A DNA stretch of 44,306 nucleotides from Rhodospirillaceae bacterium (GCA_023266845.1 JAHFPH010000012.1:1-44306), one strand, 5' to 3'; counted from the first letter of the stretch, positions 32,391 through 40,602 are shown. Notes: generated by a model not told the origin, from the sequence alone. A program made the numbers and translations.

Positions 32391-33014
32391 TCACGTCATC
32401 GCGAAGGCTTCGCTTTCGATGTCGATGAACAGCCGGCCAATGCTGCCGACCGGCATATAGAGGCGCGCAGACTTCGCCGCCGCCAGGTCGGCAAAGAACC
32501 GCCCGGCCCATGGCGCCAGATGTGCGTCGAAGAATTTGCGTTGCCCGGCCAGATCGGCCGGCGGCCCGAAACGGCCCTCGATCAGCCCGGCCATGATTTC
32601 GCACAGCATGCCGATATGGTCTTCGGGCTCCGCAGTGTCCTTGGACGGGGCGATGCCGAGGCGCGCCATGTCGCCGCGCAGCCGCGCCAGCGGTTTTTCG
32701 TGCATGAACCCGGTCAGATAGTAAGACGCGTAAGGCGTCAGCTCGCCCTGCGACAGGCCGATGAACAGCGCGTTGTATTCTTCCTCAGCCGCGCTCGGCT
32801 CAGTCGCGCGCGCGGCGGCCGACAGCGCGGCGAAAGCTTGGCCCAGAGACGAGGCGTCGCCGTCTATTGCGGACAGACGCTGCAGGAGTTGCGCGGAAGG
32901 CGGACGCGCCAACGCCCCGCCTAGCAGGTCATAGACCTGGGCACGCGCGCGATCCTCTTCCGTAATAACTGCGGTCTCGGCGGTATTCGCCAACACCCGT
33001 CGTTCCTCACCCAT
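32391..33014 (-). CDS. TorD/DmsD-family chaperone for formate dehydrogenase
   Basis: A 207-residue all-helical protein with the TorD-family core: RAQVYDLLGGALARPPSAQL, then YNALFIGLSQGELTPYASYY and the signature EPEDHIGMLCEIMAGLIE (E-P-x-D-H), followed by a C-terminal helical block. Such chaperones bind the Tat signal peptide of molybdoenzymes and hold export until the cofactor is inserted. As first gene of the fdh operon its client is almost certainly FdhA or the small Tat-leader protein. A promoter-like element with a palindrome lies about 90-118 bp upstream. Confidence 0.9.
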   Translation of the reverse strand: MGEERRVLANTAETAVITEEDRARAQVYDLLGGALARPPSAQLLQRLSAIDGDASSLGQAFAALSAAARATEPSAAEEEYNALFIGLSQGELTPYASYYLTGFMHEKPLARLRGDMARLGIAPSKDTAEPEDHIGMLCEIMAGLIEGRFGPPADLAGQRKFFDAHLAPWAGRFFADLAAAKSARLYMPVGSIGRLFIDIESEAFAMT

Positions 33015-33099
33015 CCGAGTTCGACGCTTTTCTTCCCGCTCTTTTTCGGCGGTATGCGCGTCGGTCTCAAGCGGCCCAATCCGGAAGTAACCCCCGGTA

Positions 33100-33132
33100 A
33101 AAGCTTAAAAGCTTTGGTATACGAGCCGCCAA
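33100..33132 (-). promoter_or_regulatory. Candidate promoter of the fdh operon with palindrome over the -10 region
   Basis: On the minus strand TTGGCG (33132-33127), 17 nt and TTTAAG (33109-33104) each match the sigma-70 hexamers in four positions. The -10 element lies inside a perfect inverted repeat AAAGCTT-N2-AAGCTTT (33100-33115), a possible operator. The rest of the 223-bp gap (33015-33237) is A+T-richer than its neighbours and otherwise shows nothing. Confidence 0.4.
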
Positions 33133-33237
33133 CATTCTGACGACGGGCGGCGCGGCAAGTCAATTAAGAAGTACTAAATTAACGCCTTTCAAACCCGATT
33201 TGCTGCGATGCAACACAATCGGGAGTTGATCGGGAGC

Positions 33238-33780
33238 CTAGCCCTCCTGCTTCGTATTCTTGCCGTCCTTGGCGTCGGATTTTTCAGGAACTTCGGCGAT
33301 TTTCTTCTCCTTCGCCGCTTCGGCTTCAGGCCTGGACTCGCCCTCCAGCCGCGCGACGGTTTTATCCACCGCGTCGAGGAAGCCCTTGCCGACTTGATAG
33401 GAGGTCTTTACCACCTGGCCGGGCGCGGCCAGGTGCGTGAAGTCGACATTGTGCATCTCGAACGGATCGGGCGCGGAGATCACGGGATCGGTCGCCCACA
33501 TTTTTCTGAGCGCCTGCATCTTCAAGGCCCGCGGCACGCCGGGGCGCATGAAGGGGCTGTAGTCGGAATGCTCGCCCAGGCTGTCGATCGACGGCAGCTC
33601 GGCGATCACTTTCGGATCGCTTTCCTCGGCATTGACGGGCGCGGCCGGTTCCTTCGCCGCCGGCGGTTTCGATTCCGTCTTTTCCTTCGTCTCGGTTTCC
33701 GGCGCGGCTTTGGCTTCCTCGCGGCGCTCCTGTTTCAACCGCGACCAGCGCTTGAGAAAAGCCTCGTCGCCGCCGCTCAT
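33238..33780 (-). CDS. DUF3306 protein, formate dehydrogenase-associated
   Basis: A 180-residue hydrophilic protein. The N-terminus DEAFLKRWSRLKQERREEAK is followed by a low-complexity Glu/Lys/Pro/Ala linker (about 20-60), then the DUF3306 core: ELPSIDSLGEHSDYSPFMRP, GVPRALKMQALRKMWATDPV and the FEMHNVDFTH segment. The C-terminal 40 residues are again charged and disordered. DUF3306 proteins occur beside formate dehydrogenase genes in many alpha- and betaproteobacteria; the function is not known. The start overlaps the DUF3305 stop (ATGA). Confidence 0.85.
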   Translation of the reverse strand: MSGGDEAFLKRWSRLKQERREEAKAAPETETKEKTESKPPAAKEPAAPVNAEESDPKVIAELPSIDSLGEHSDYSPFMRPGVPRALKMQALRKMWATDPVISAPDPFEMHNVDFTHLAAPGQVVKTSYQVGKGFLDAVDKTVARLEGESRPEAEAAKEKKIAEVPEKSDAKDGKNTKQEG

Positions 33781-34298
33781 CGCCGCCGCTCCGGCCCGGC
33801 GCGCGGTCCGCCGCGCTGGGCGAACACTTCGGTTTCCGCGCGCGAGCGCTGGCGCTTGTATTTCGGCTCCTCGACATGGAAGCGCTTCACGAAATCGGCC
33901 ACCCACTCCGCGATCGACGGCGGCATGGGCAATCCATCCACCACGTCGTCGCCGACTTCGGCCCAGGATTGGCCCTCGTCGGGCGCGGCGGTCACCTGGA
34001 ACGCGCGCGCATCGAGGCCCGCCGGCCCGCCGCCGGCGCGCAGCGCCACATAGATGCGCGGCTCGCCGCTGGCGAGGTTGAGCCGGTAGCTGTCGGTCTC
34101 GCGCCGATGCAGGCGCAGCTCCATCGCGCCCATGTAGAAGCGCACAACGCCCGGCTCCTCGGCGATTTTCGCGCCCGCCTCGAGCTCGGGTGGGATTTCC
34201 AGCACCGCCGCGGGCCGCCAGTCGTGATCGGCCCAGGCGCTTTTCAGCGCGCGGCGCTCGGCCACGATGCCGACGGTGATGGCTTCCGAGGTCTGCAT
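33777..34298 (-). CDS. DUF3305 protein, formate dehydrogenase-associated
   Basis: A 173-residue protein matching DUF3305: AITVGIVAERRALKSAWADH and DWRPAAVLEIPPE near the N-terminus, YMGAMELRLHRRETDSYRLN, GEPRIYVALRAGG and PPSIAEWVADFVKRFHVEEP near the end. The C-terminus is basic. It is coupled to the DUF3306 gene by a 4-bp overlap, and both precede the fdh operon by 223 bp. Their steady company with FDH genes suggests a part in enzyme maturation or regulation, which is inference. Confidence 0.85.
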   Translation of the reverse strand: MQTSEAITVGIVAERRALKSAWADHDWRPAAVLEIPPELEAGAKIAEEPGVVRFYMGAMELRLHRRETDSYRLNLASGEPRIYVALRAGGGPAGLDARAFQVTAAPDEGQSWAEVGDDVVDGLPMPPSIAEWVADFVKRFHVEEPKYKRQRSRAETEVFAQRGGPRAGPERRR

Positions 34299-34360
34299 GG
34301 CGCCGATTCTAGCATAGCGCGGAAATCGGCGTTACCGCTTGGCCCGCCGCGCCGGCGCGG

Positions 34361-34834
34361 CTAACGTTTCGCAACGTCGGCCACTTCGCCGCCGGTCATG
34401 GCGACGAGCTGATCGGCGTTGAGCTTGAACACCGCATTGGGCGTGCCGGCCGCCGCCCAGATCTCGCCCAAGGCCATCAGGTCGCGGTCGATATAGGTGC
34501 CGAGCCTGGTCGGATGACCGAAGGGCGGCACGCCGCCGATCGCGAAGCCGGTGCGGTTGCGCACGAAATCCGCGTCGGGACGCTCGACCTTTTCGCCCAG
34601 GAGCGCGGCGAGCTTCTTTTCGTCGACGCGGTTCTCGCCGCTGGCGATCACCAGCACCGGCTTGTCGCCGGCGCGGAAGATCAGCGACTTGGCGATGCGC
34701 GCCACCGTCGTGCCGACCGCCGCCGCCGCCTCGGCCGAGGTGCGCGTCGGCGCCTGGAACTCGATCACCGTGCAATCGAATCCGGCGGCCTTGAGCGCGT
34801 CCTGCACCTTCTGCGCGGAGGGGCTTAACGCCAT
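34361..34834 (-). CDS. YbaK/EbsC-type aminoacyl-tRNA deacylase
   Basis: A 157-residue protein of the YbaK/ProX editing family. It starts LSPSAQKVQDALKAAGFDC, has RTSAEAAAAVGTTVARIAKS with the conserved catalytic Lys, the strand LIFRAGDKPVLVIASGENRV, and FAIGGVPPFGHPTRLGTYID with the family GGVPPxGH motif. Relatives hydrolyse mischarged aminoacyl-tRNA, typically Cys-tRNA(Pro) or Ala-tRNA(Pro). The start overlaps the proC stop by one base (TGATG), an apt partner because proC makes proline. Confidence 0.88.
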   Translation of the reverse strand: MALSPSAQKVQDALKAAGFDCTVIEFQAPTRTSAEAAAAVGTTVARIAKSLIFRAGDKPVLVIASGENRVDEKKLAALLGEKVERPDADFVRNRTGFAIGGVPPFGHPTRLGTYIDRDLMALGEIWAAAGTPNAVFKLNADQLVAMTGGEVADVAKR

Positions 34835-35646
34835 CAACCAGCCAGTTCGCGCGAGCGTTTCGCGGCGGCGGCGATAGCGCGGTTGAACAAGGGCTGCAAG
34901 CCGTCGGCCGCCATCAGGATTTTCAGCGCTTCCAAAGTCGTGCCGTTGGGGCTGGTGACGTTCTGGCGCAATACCGACGGCGACTCGCCGGATAGCCGCG
35001 CAAGCTCGCCCGAGCCTTGCACCGTGACGCGCGCCAGGCGCATGGCGAGATCGGCCGGCAAGCCCGCCTGCCGGCCCGCTTCGGCCAGGGCTTCGATCAG
35101 CAGGAACACATAGGCGGGGCCGCCGCCCGATACCGCGGTGACGGCGTCGAGCAAGCCTTCGTCCGCCACCCAATGCACTTCGCCGACGGCCGCGAGCAGC
35201 GCCTGCGCCGTTTCACGCATGGCAGGCGTGACATGGCGATTGGCCACCGCCACCGTGACGCCGCGCCCGACCGAAGCCGGCGTGTTGGGCATCGAGCGCA
35301 CCACGGCGGCGCCCGCGCCCAGATGCTTGGCGAAATAGCCCAGCGTCTTGCCGGCGGCGATGCTGAGGAACAGCGGTTTCGATTCTTTGACGGCGCCGAG
35401 CGACGCCAGGGCCGCGTCCATCATCTGCGGCTTCACCGCCAGCAGCACGACCGACGGCTTCAGCCCGTTTACGTCGGAAACGCGTGTGACGTTCGCCGCC
35501 CCGGCGAGGGGTTTCAGCGCAACGTCGCTCGGCTCGACCACGAACACGGGCTTGTCGGCCGTGCCGGCGATGCGCTGATCGAGCCACCCGCGCAGAAGCG
35601 CGCCGCCCATCTTGCCGCAGCCCAAGAGAAGCAAGGGTCCGCTCAT
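34834..35646 (-). CDS. proC: Pyrroline-5-carboxylate reductase
   Basis: A 270-residue NAD(P)H-dependent reductase for the last step of proline synthesis. The Rossmann motif is GCGKMGGALLRG (9-20). Further family marks are VLLAVKPQMMDAALASLG, VRSMPNTPASVGRGVTVAV, WVADEGLLDAVTAVSGGGPA with the substrate-binding region, and the C-terminal signature TSPNGTTLEALKIL. It is followed without a gap by the YbaK gene. The start lies 22 bp upstream of the ybjN stop, so it may be cotranscribed with that gene. Confidence 0.96.
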   Translation of the reverse strand: MSGPLLLLGCGKMGGALLRGWLDQRIAGTADKPVFVVEPSDVALKPLAGAANVTRVSDVNGLKPSVVLLAVKPQMMDAALASLGAVKESKPLFLSIAAGKTLGYFAKHLGAGAAVVRSMPNTPASVGRGVTVAVANRHVTPAMRETAQALLAAVGEVHWVADEGLLDAVTAVSGGGPAYVFLLIEALAEAGRQAGLPADLAMRLARVTVQGSGELARLSGESPSVLRQNVTSPNGTTLEALKILMAADGLQPLFNRAIAAAAKRSRELAG

Positions 35647-35668
35647 GGACCCGACATTAATCCAGGTT

Positions 35669-36175
35669 TTACGCTTCGCCTATCGTGTCGATCATCGCCG
35701 ACACCATGGCGTCGGACGGGCCTTTGCCGCCCCAGATCACGAACTGAAAGGCGGGATAGAAGCGATCGCCTTCGGTGAGCGCGATGTCCACCAGGTCTTC
35801 CAGCTGCTCGACGCTGGCTCCGCCCGCGCCGCGCAACAGCAGGCTGTGGCGGAACAGCGCGACGCCTTCGGACGCCGACAGCTCGAAATGCCCGGCCCAG
35901 AGCGACTCGTTGATCAGCGCCAGCAGCTCGACCACCATGCGGCGCTTGTTCCCGGGCACCTTGAGATCGAGCGAGCAGGTGAATTGCAGCGCGCTCATCT
36001 CCGAATTCCAGGCGAAGAAAAGGCGGTAATCGCCCCAGCGGCCGGTCAGTTGCGCCACCAGCTCGTCGTCGCCCGCGCGCTCGAACGACCAGTCATGCGC
36101 GGTGACGATTTCTTCGACCAGATCGAGCGGGTTGGAATGGACGGCGCCGCCGCGTTCGACCAGTGCCGCTTTCAT
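35669..36175 (-). CDS. YbjN domain-containing protein
   Basis: A 168-residue cytoplasmic protein with the YbjN (class I chaperone-like) fold: NPLDLVEEIVTAHDWSFERA, WGDYRLFFAWNSEMSALQFT, then KRRMVVELLALINESLWAGH and RHSLLLRGAGG. The likely ancestry is shared with type III secretion chaperones; E. coli YbjN alters motility and stress phenotypes, but no biochemical role is established. It precedes proC by 22 bp. The ATG at 36175 has GAGGGGAC upstream; the longer frame to 36280 lacks conservation. Confidence 0.85.
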   Translation of the reverse strand: MKAALVERGGAVHSNPLDLVEEIVTAHDWSFERAGDDELVAQLTGRWGDYRLFFAWNSEMSALQFTCSLDLKVPGNKRRMVVELLALINESLWAGHFELSASEGVALFRHSLLLRGAGGASVEQLEDLVDIALTEGDRFYPAFQFVIWGGKGPSDAMVSAMIDTIGEA

Positions 36176-36422
36176 GCAGTCCCCTCGTTCGGGGATAAAG
36201 CAAGGCACGTCCGTACGCCCGGCTATCCCCACCCCTTGGACGGCTCGGACCCCGCATCTTGTGTGCAAAGTTCCGTCCATCCACTATATCGAGCAAGCTG
36301 CCGTAAGCGTTTGATTCGCACAAGAGAAATCTTCATGGGTCGTGCGAAGACCTCCGGCCAAGCGAAAAACCTCTGGGGATAAGCGCGACGGAACCGGCGA
36401 TGCGCTTTACGAAGCGCGGGCG

Positions 36423-36704
36423 TCAACCCTTGGACTTCGCTTTGCCCGCGGGCTTCACGCGGCTGAGCGCGGCCTCGAGCTCGGCCACGCGTTTGGCGAG
36501 CTTTTCCTGCTCCGCGCGCGCCTTCTGCGCCATGGCGCGCACGACCTCGAATTCCTCGCGCGTCACCAGGTCCATGCCGGACAGGATTCGCTCGAATTGC
36601 TGGCGCAGCCGCGCCTCGACTTCCTCGCGCACGCCCGCGAGCGCGCCCAGCGCCCCGCCCGCCACGCGCGCCAGATCGTCGATCAGCCGATGGTCGAACT
36701 GCAT
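36423..36704 (-). CDS. ubiK: Ubiquinone biosynthesis accessory factor UbiK
   Basis: A 93-residue protein of the BMFP/UbiK family. It opens FDHRLIDDLARVAGGALGAL, continues with VREEVEARLRQQFERIL, then MDLVTREEFEVVRAMAQKAR and a coiled coil AEQEKLAKRVAELEAALSRV with a basic tail. UbiK forms a trimeric coiled coil that binds UbiJ and lipid, aiding the ring-hydroxylation steps of ubiquinone synthesis. The ATG at 36704 has AAGGA before it; a longer frame to 36758 is less likely. It is divergent from rfaD. The ubiK-lgt-methyltransferase-pgeF neighbourhood recurs in alphaproteobacteria; rfaD is the intruder here. Confidence 0.88.
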   Translation of the reverse strand: MQFDHRLIDDLARVAGGALGALAGVREEVEARLRQQFERILSGMDLVTREEFEVVRAMAQKARAEQEKLAKRVAELEAALSRVKPAGKAKSKG

Positions 36705-36817
36705 GAATCGTTCCTTGGCTGCTTCGATTATGGGCGCGTCGGCGGCCGGGTTCAACACGGCTTGCTCCCATCCCTTGCTGGACCTATAAGACGCAAACCC
36801 TTGATTTGGAGCGGCGG

Positions 36818-37804
36818 ATGATCCTCGTCACCGGCGGGGCCGGGTTCATCGGATCGAACCTGCTGGCCGGGCTGGAAGCGCGCGGGCAGTACGAGCTCGC
36901 GGTCGCCGACCATCTGGGCCGGGGCGATAAATGGCGCAACATCGCCAAGCGCGAGATCGCCGCGTTCGTCAGGCCCGACCGGCTGGAATCGTTTCTCGAA
37001 GCTCATCGCGAGCGCCTGGAAACCGTGTTCCATCTCGGCGCCGTCTCCTCGACCACCGAGACCGACGCCGACCTGATCGTCGATTCCAATTTCGCGCTGT
37101 CGCAAATGCTGTGGGATTGGTGCGCCAGGCACGGCAAGCGGCTGATCTACGCGTCGTCGGCCGCGACCTACGGCGACGGCGGCGCCGGATTCGACGACGA
37201 TTTCTCGCTGCCGCATCTGGCCAAGCTCAAGCCGCTCAACGCCTATGGCTGGAGCAAGCACGCGTTCGACCGGCGCGTGGCGCGCGTCGCGTCGGGCAAC
37301 GGCGCGCGGCCCAGGCAATGGGCCGGCGTCAAGTTCTTCAACGTCTATGGACCAAACGAGTATCACAAGGGCGCGCAGGCCTCGGTCGTCTATCACACCC
37401 ACCAGCGCGTCAAGCAGGGCAAGAAGGCGCGGCTGTTCCGTTCGCACGACAAGAAATACAAGGATGGCGGACAGATGCGCGACTTCGTGTGGGTCGGCGA
37501 TTGCGTCGACGCGCTGCTGTTTCTCCACGACAACCCGGCGGTCAACGGCATGTTCAACATCGGCAGCGGCAAGGCGCGCAGCTTTTTGGACCTGACGCAT
37601 GCCGTCTATAAGGCGCTGGGCAAGAAGCCGGCGGTCGAATTCGTCGACACACCGAAAGAGATTCGCGCGAAATACCAGTATTTCACGGAAGCGAAGATCG
37701 GCCGCCTGCGCGTGGCCGGGTTCAAAAAACCGATGACCAGCCTGGAAGACGGCGTGGCGGCTTACGTGCGCGACTTCCTGGAAGCGCCCGACCCCTATCG
37801 CTGA
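36818..37804 (+). CDS. rfaD: ADP-L-glycero-D-manno-heptose-6-epimerase
   Basis: A 328-residue extended SDR enzyme. The NAD(P) motif is TGGAGFIGSN (5-14), the RfaD-specific ADHLGRGDKWRNI follows, and the catalytic region includes AVSSTTETDADLIVDSNF, ASSAATYGDGGAGFDDD and PLNAYGWSKHAFDRRV with the Tyr-x3-Lys pair. FFNVYGPNEYHKGAQASV is also typical. The enzyme inverts C6 of ADP-D-heptose for the LPS inner core. The ATG at 36818 follows GGAG by 6 nt. No other heptose genes are near, and a GC-rich repeat follows. Confidence 0.93.
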   Translation: MILVTGGAGFIGSNLLAGLEARGQYELAVADHLGRGDKWRNIAKREIAAFVRPDRLESFLEAHRERLETVFHLGAVSSTTETDADLIVDSNFALSQMLWDWCARHGKRLIYASSAATYGDGGAGFDDDFSLPHLAKLKPLNAYGWSKHAFDRRVARVASGNGARPRQWAGVKFFNVYGPNEYHKGAQASVVYHTHQRVKQGKKARLFRSHDKKYKDGGQMRDFVWVGDCVDALLFLHDNPAVNGMFNIGSGKARSFLDLTHAVYKALGKKPAVEFVDTPKEIRAKYQYFTEAKIGRLRVAGFKKPMTSLEDGVAAYVRDFLEAPDPYR

Positions 37805-37821
37805 TCCGTTATGCCGCTTGG

Positions 37822-37913
37822 TCCCCCCTCCCTACCCCTCCCCCGCAAGGGGGGAAGGGACTCATTTTTTGAGTCCCCCCTCCCCTCGCGGGAGGGGGAT
37901 AGGGGGAGGGGGG
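37822..37913. repeat. GC-rich compound palindrome, family D
   Basis: C-rich arms (CCCCCCTCCCTACCCCTCC) and G-rich arms (GGAGGGGGATAGGGGGAGG) flank an inner hairpin GGGACTC-ATTTTTT-GAGTCCC. It lies between rfaD and lgt and could act as a terminator for rfaD. Elements of this composition are common in intergenic DNA of GC-rich proteobacteria. Only one copy is in the window. Confidence 0.65.
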
Positions 37914-37941
37914 TGTTTCCGCCGCAGCGGGCCTGACTGCG

Positions 37942-38727
37942 ATGTACGCCCTGCCCTTTCCCGCGATCGATCCGGTGGCCCTGGCGATCGGCCCGGTGGC
38001 GATCCGCTGGTACGCGCTCGCCTATATCGCCGGCATCGTCTTGGGCTGGCGCTATGCCATATTGCAGTGCCGGCGCATGCCGCATCTCGTCAGCCCCAAG
38101 CAGATGGACGATTTCATCTTCTGGCTGACGCTCGGCATCATCCTGGGCGGGCGTTTCGGCTACGTCGTTTTCTACAATCCCGCGCACTACCTGTCGCATC
38201 CCCTGGAGGCGCTGGCGCTATGGCATGGCGGCATGTCGTTCCACGGCGGATTGCTGGGCGTGCTGCTGGCGATGCTGCTGTTCGCGCGCAGGGAAGGCAT
38301 GCCGTTCTTCGTCCTTTCCGACGTCGTCGCGCTGTGCGTGCCGTTCGGGCTGTTCTTCGGGCGCATGGCGAATTTCGTGAACGGCGAGCTGTGGGGCCGC
38401 GTCACGGACGTGCCCTGGGCTTTCGTGTTCCCGAATGGCGGCCCCCTCCCGCGCCATCCCAGCCAGCTTTACGAAGGATTTCTCGAAGGTCTGGTGCTGT
38501 TCACTACGCTGTGGCTGCTGCTGCGCCAAGGCGCGCGCGAAAAGCCGGGCGTGATGAGCGGCGCGTTCCTTTTGGTCTATGGCCTGTCGCGCTTCGCGGT
38601 GGAATTCGTGCGCGAGCCCGACGCGCAACTGGGCTATCTCACTTTCGGCCTCACCATGGGCCAATATCTTTGCATTCCCATGCTGGCCTATGGCGCGTAT
38701 CTGATCGCGCGCGCCGTTCGAAAATGA
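37942..38727 (+). CDS. lgt: Prolipoprotein diacylglyceryl transferase Lgt
   Basis: A 261-residue inner-membrane enzyme with about seven helices. Key residues map onto E. coli Lgt: IRWYALAYIAG (Tyr24), GGRFGYVVFYNP, WHGGMSFHGGLLG (His101, the E. coli His103 equivalent) and FGRMANFVNGELWGR (Arg141 and Asn144). HPSQLYEGFLEG and VYGLSRFAVEFVREPD are also standard. It attaches diacylglycerol from phosphatidylglycerol to the lipobox cysteine of lipoproteins, such as the two encoded at 41812-44105 and the FDH lipoprotein. Its stop overlaps the start of the methyltransferase gene. Confidence 0.96.
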   Translation: MYALPFPAIDPVALAIGPVAIRWYALAYIAGIVLGWRYAILQCRRMPHLVSPKQMDDFIFWLTLGIILGGRFGYVVFYNPAHYLSHPLEALALWHGGMSFHGGLLGVLLAMLLFARREGMPFFVLSDVVALCVPFGLFFGRMANFVNGELWGRVTDVPWAFVFPNGGPLPRHPSQLYEGFLEGLVLFTTLWLLLRQGAREKPGVMSGAFLLVYGLSRFAVEFVREPDAQLGYLTFGLTMGQYLCIPMLAYGAYLIARAVRK

Positions 38728-39815
38728 GCTTGAAAGAGCGGATCATCCGCCGCATCGCGGCCGAAGGGCCGATCTCCGTCGCCGATTACATGGCGCTGTG
38801 CCTGGCCGACCCTGTGGACGGCTATTACACGCGCGACGCGCCGGGCCTGGACCCGTTCGGCGTGAAGGGCGACTTCATCACGGCGCCGGAGATTTCGCAG
38901 ATCTTCGGCGAGCTCATGGGATTGTGGTGCGTCGACGCCTGGCAGCGCTTGCTGGGATCGCCAAGCCCGGTGAACCTGATCGAGCTTGGACCCGGGCGCG
39001 GCACGCTGCTGGCCGATGCGCTGCGCGCGGCGCGCGTAGCGCCCGCGTTCCTGGAAGCCGCGCGGATTCATCTGGTCGAGGTCAGCCCCGCGCTGAAACG
39101 CAGGCAGCGCATGGCGCTGGCCGGCATGGACGTGGTCTGGCACGACCATTTCGACGCCACGCCCGACGGGCCGTTCCTGCTGCTGGCGAACGAATTCTTC
39201 GATGTCCTGCCGATCCGGCAATTCGTCGCCACGTCGCGCGGCATGGCCGAGCGCGTCATCGGCCTGGACGAGACGCGCCGGCATCTGCGCTTCGCCCTGG
39301 CGCCGGGCCCGAGCGCCTGGGCGAAACTGCTGCCGCCCGCCCTGGCCCGCGCGCATGAAGGCAGCATGGTGGAGCTGTCGCCCGCGGCGCTGACACTGGC
39401 GCAATCCATCGCCCGGCGAATCGCGCGCCGGGGCGGCGCCGCGCTGATCGTCGATTACGGCCCGACGGTAAGCGCACCGGGCGAAACGCTGCAGGCGCTG
39501 AAGCGCCATCTGCGGCACAACGTGCTGGAAGATCCGGGCGCGGCCGACGTCACCGCGCATGTCGATTTCGCCGCCATCGCAAGCGCGGCAGAGGCCGCGG
39601 GCGCACGCAGCTTCGGTCCCGCGCCGCAGGGCGAATTCCTGGCCCGGCTGGGCGCGAACCAACGCGCGGATCGGCTGAAGGCGGGCCTCGGTCCGCTCGG
39701 CGCCGCCGAAATCGATACGGCGGTCGGGCGGTTGCTCGATCCCAAGGAAATGGGCACTTTGTTCAAGGTCTTGGCGCTGGTCCCGGCGGACGCGGGCGCG
39801 CCGGCCGGGTTCTGA
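38724..39815 (+). CDS. SAM-dependent methyltransferase, MidA/NDUFAF7 family
   Basis: A 363-residue class I methyltransferase. It opens with ISVADYMALCLADPVDGYYT, then GDFITAPEISQIFGELMGLW, the SAM motif LIELGPGRGTLLADALRA, ANEFFDVLPIRQFV and ALIVDYGPTVSAPGETLQAL. This pattern is that of MidA/NDUFAF7, whose mitochondrial form dimethylates an arginine of complex I subunit NDUFS2. A bacterial complex I target is plausible but unproven here. The ATG overlaps the lgt stop (ATGA), and pgeF follows by 20 bp; the three-gene order lgt, methyltransferase, pgeF is a recurring one. Confidence 0.9.
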   Translation: MSLKERIIRRIAAEGPISVADYMALCLADPVDGYYTRDAPGLDPFGVKGDFITAPEISQIFGELMGLWCVDAWQRLLGSPSPVNLIELGPGRGTLLADALRAARVAPAFLEAARIHLVEVSPALKRRQRMALAGMDVVWHDHFDATPDGPFLLLANEFFDVLPIRQFVATSRGMAERVIGLDETRRHLRFALAPGPSAWAKLLPPALARAHEGSMVELSPAALTLAQSIARRIARRGGAALIVDYGPTVSAPGETLQALKRHLRHNVLEDPGAADVTAHVDFAAIASAAEAAGARSFGPAPQGEFLARLGANQRADRLKAGLGPLGAAEIDTAVGRLLDPKEMGTLFKVLALVPADAGAPAGF

Positions 39816-39835
39816 TACGGGAGCGATCGCGGACG

Positions 39836-40600
39836 ATGATCACGCTCGAAAGGTTGAACGGCGGCGGACTGCGGCACGGCTTCTTCACGCGCGAAGGAGG
39901 ATCGAGCGGCGGCATCTACGCCAGCAACAATTGCGGCTTCGGGTCGAGCGACGATCCCGAGCGAGTCGCCGAGAACCGCCGCCGCTCGCTGGCGCAAATC
40001 GGCCTGCCGCCCGAGACGCTGGTCACCGTGCATCAGGTGCACGGCGTCGACGTGGCGGTCGCGGAAAAACCCTGGCCGCCGAAACAGGCGCCACACGGCG
40101 ACGCGCTGGTCACGGACCGGCCCGGCGTGGCGCTGGGGATTCTGGCCGCGGACTGCGCGCCGATCCTGTTCGCCGACGCCACGGCGCGCGTGATCGGCGC
40201 GGCGCATGCCGGCTGGCGCGGGGCGCTGGCGGGCGTGGGCGAAACGACGGTCGCGGCGATGCGGAGACTTGGCGCGCGGCCGGAAAACATCGCGGCCGCG
40301 ATCGGCCCGTGCATAGCACGGCGATCCTACGAGGTCGGGCCGGAATTCCCCGCGCCGTTCCTGAAGCAAGACGCGCGTAACGGCGATTTCTTCGCGCCCG
40401 CCAAGCGCGAGAAGCATTTCATGTTCGATCTGGCCGGGTATCTGACCCGCCGTCTGACAGCGCTGGGGTTGAAAAGCGTCGAGACTCTGTCCAACGACAC
40501 CTGCGGCGAGGAGCGGCGCTTCTTCAGCTACCGCCGCGCCACGCTGCGCGGCGAAAAGGACTATGGCCGCAATCTTTCCGTCATCGCATTGGAGAAATAA
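39836..40600 (+). CDS. pgeF: Peptidoglycan editing factor PgeF (YfiH/polyphenol oxidase family)
   Basis: A 254-residue protein of the former DUF152 family. Conserved parts are LRHGFFTREGGSSGGIYASN, TVHQVHG (His66, His69), LAADCAPILFAD (Cys107) and GAAHAGWRGALAGV (His124), which form the metal- or nucleophile-centred active site, and SNDTCGEERRFFSYRR near the end. In E. coli PgeF removes misincorporated L-Ser from muropeptide precursors; related enzymes also show purine nucleoside phosphorolysis. It is followed after 2 bp by the M24 gene, so the operon from lgt probably continues. Confidence 0.93.
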   Translation: MITLERLNGGGLRHGFFTREGGSSGGIYASNNCGFGSSDDPERVAENRRRSLAQIGLPPETLVTVHQVHGVDVAVAEKPWPPKQAPHGDALVTDRPGVALGILAADCAPILFADATARVIGAAHAGWRGALAGVGETTVAAMRRLGARPENIAAAIGPCIARRSYEVGPEFPAPFLKQDARNGDFFAPAKREKHFMFDLAGYLTRRLTALGLKSVETLSNDTCGEERRFFSYRRATLRGEKDYGRNLSVIALEK

Positions 40601-40602
40601 CC

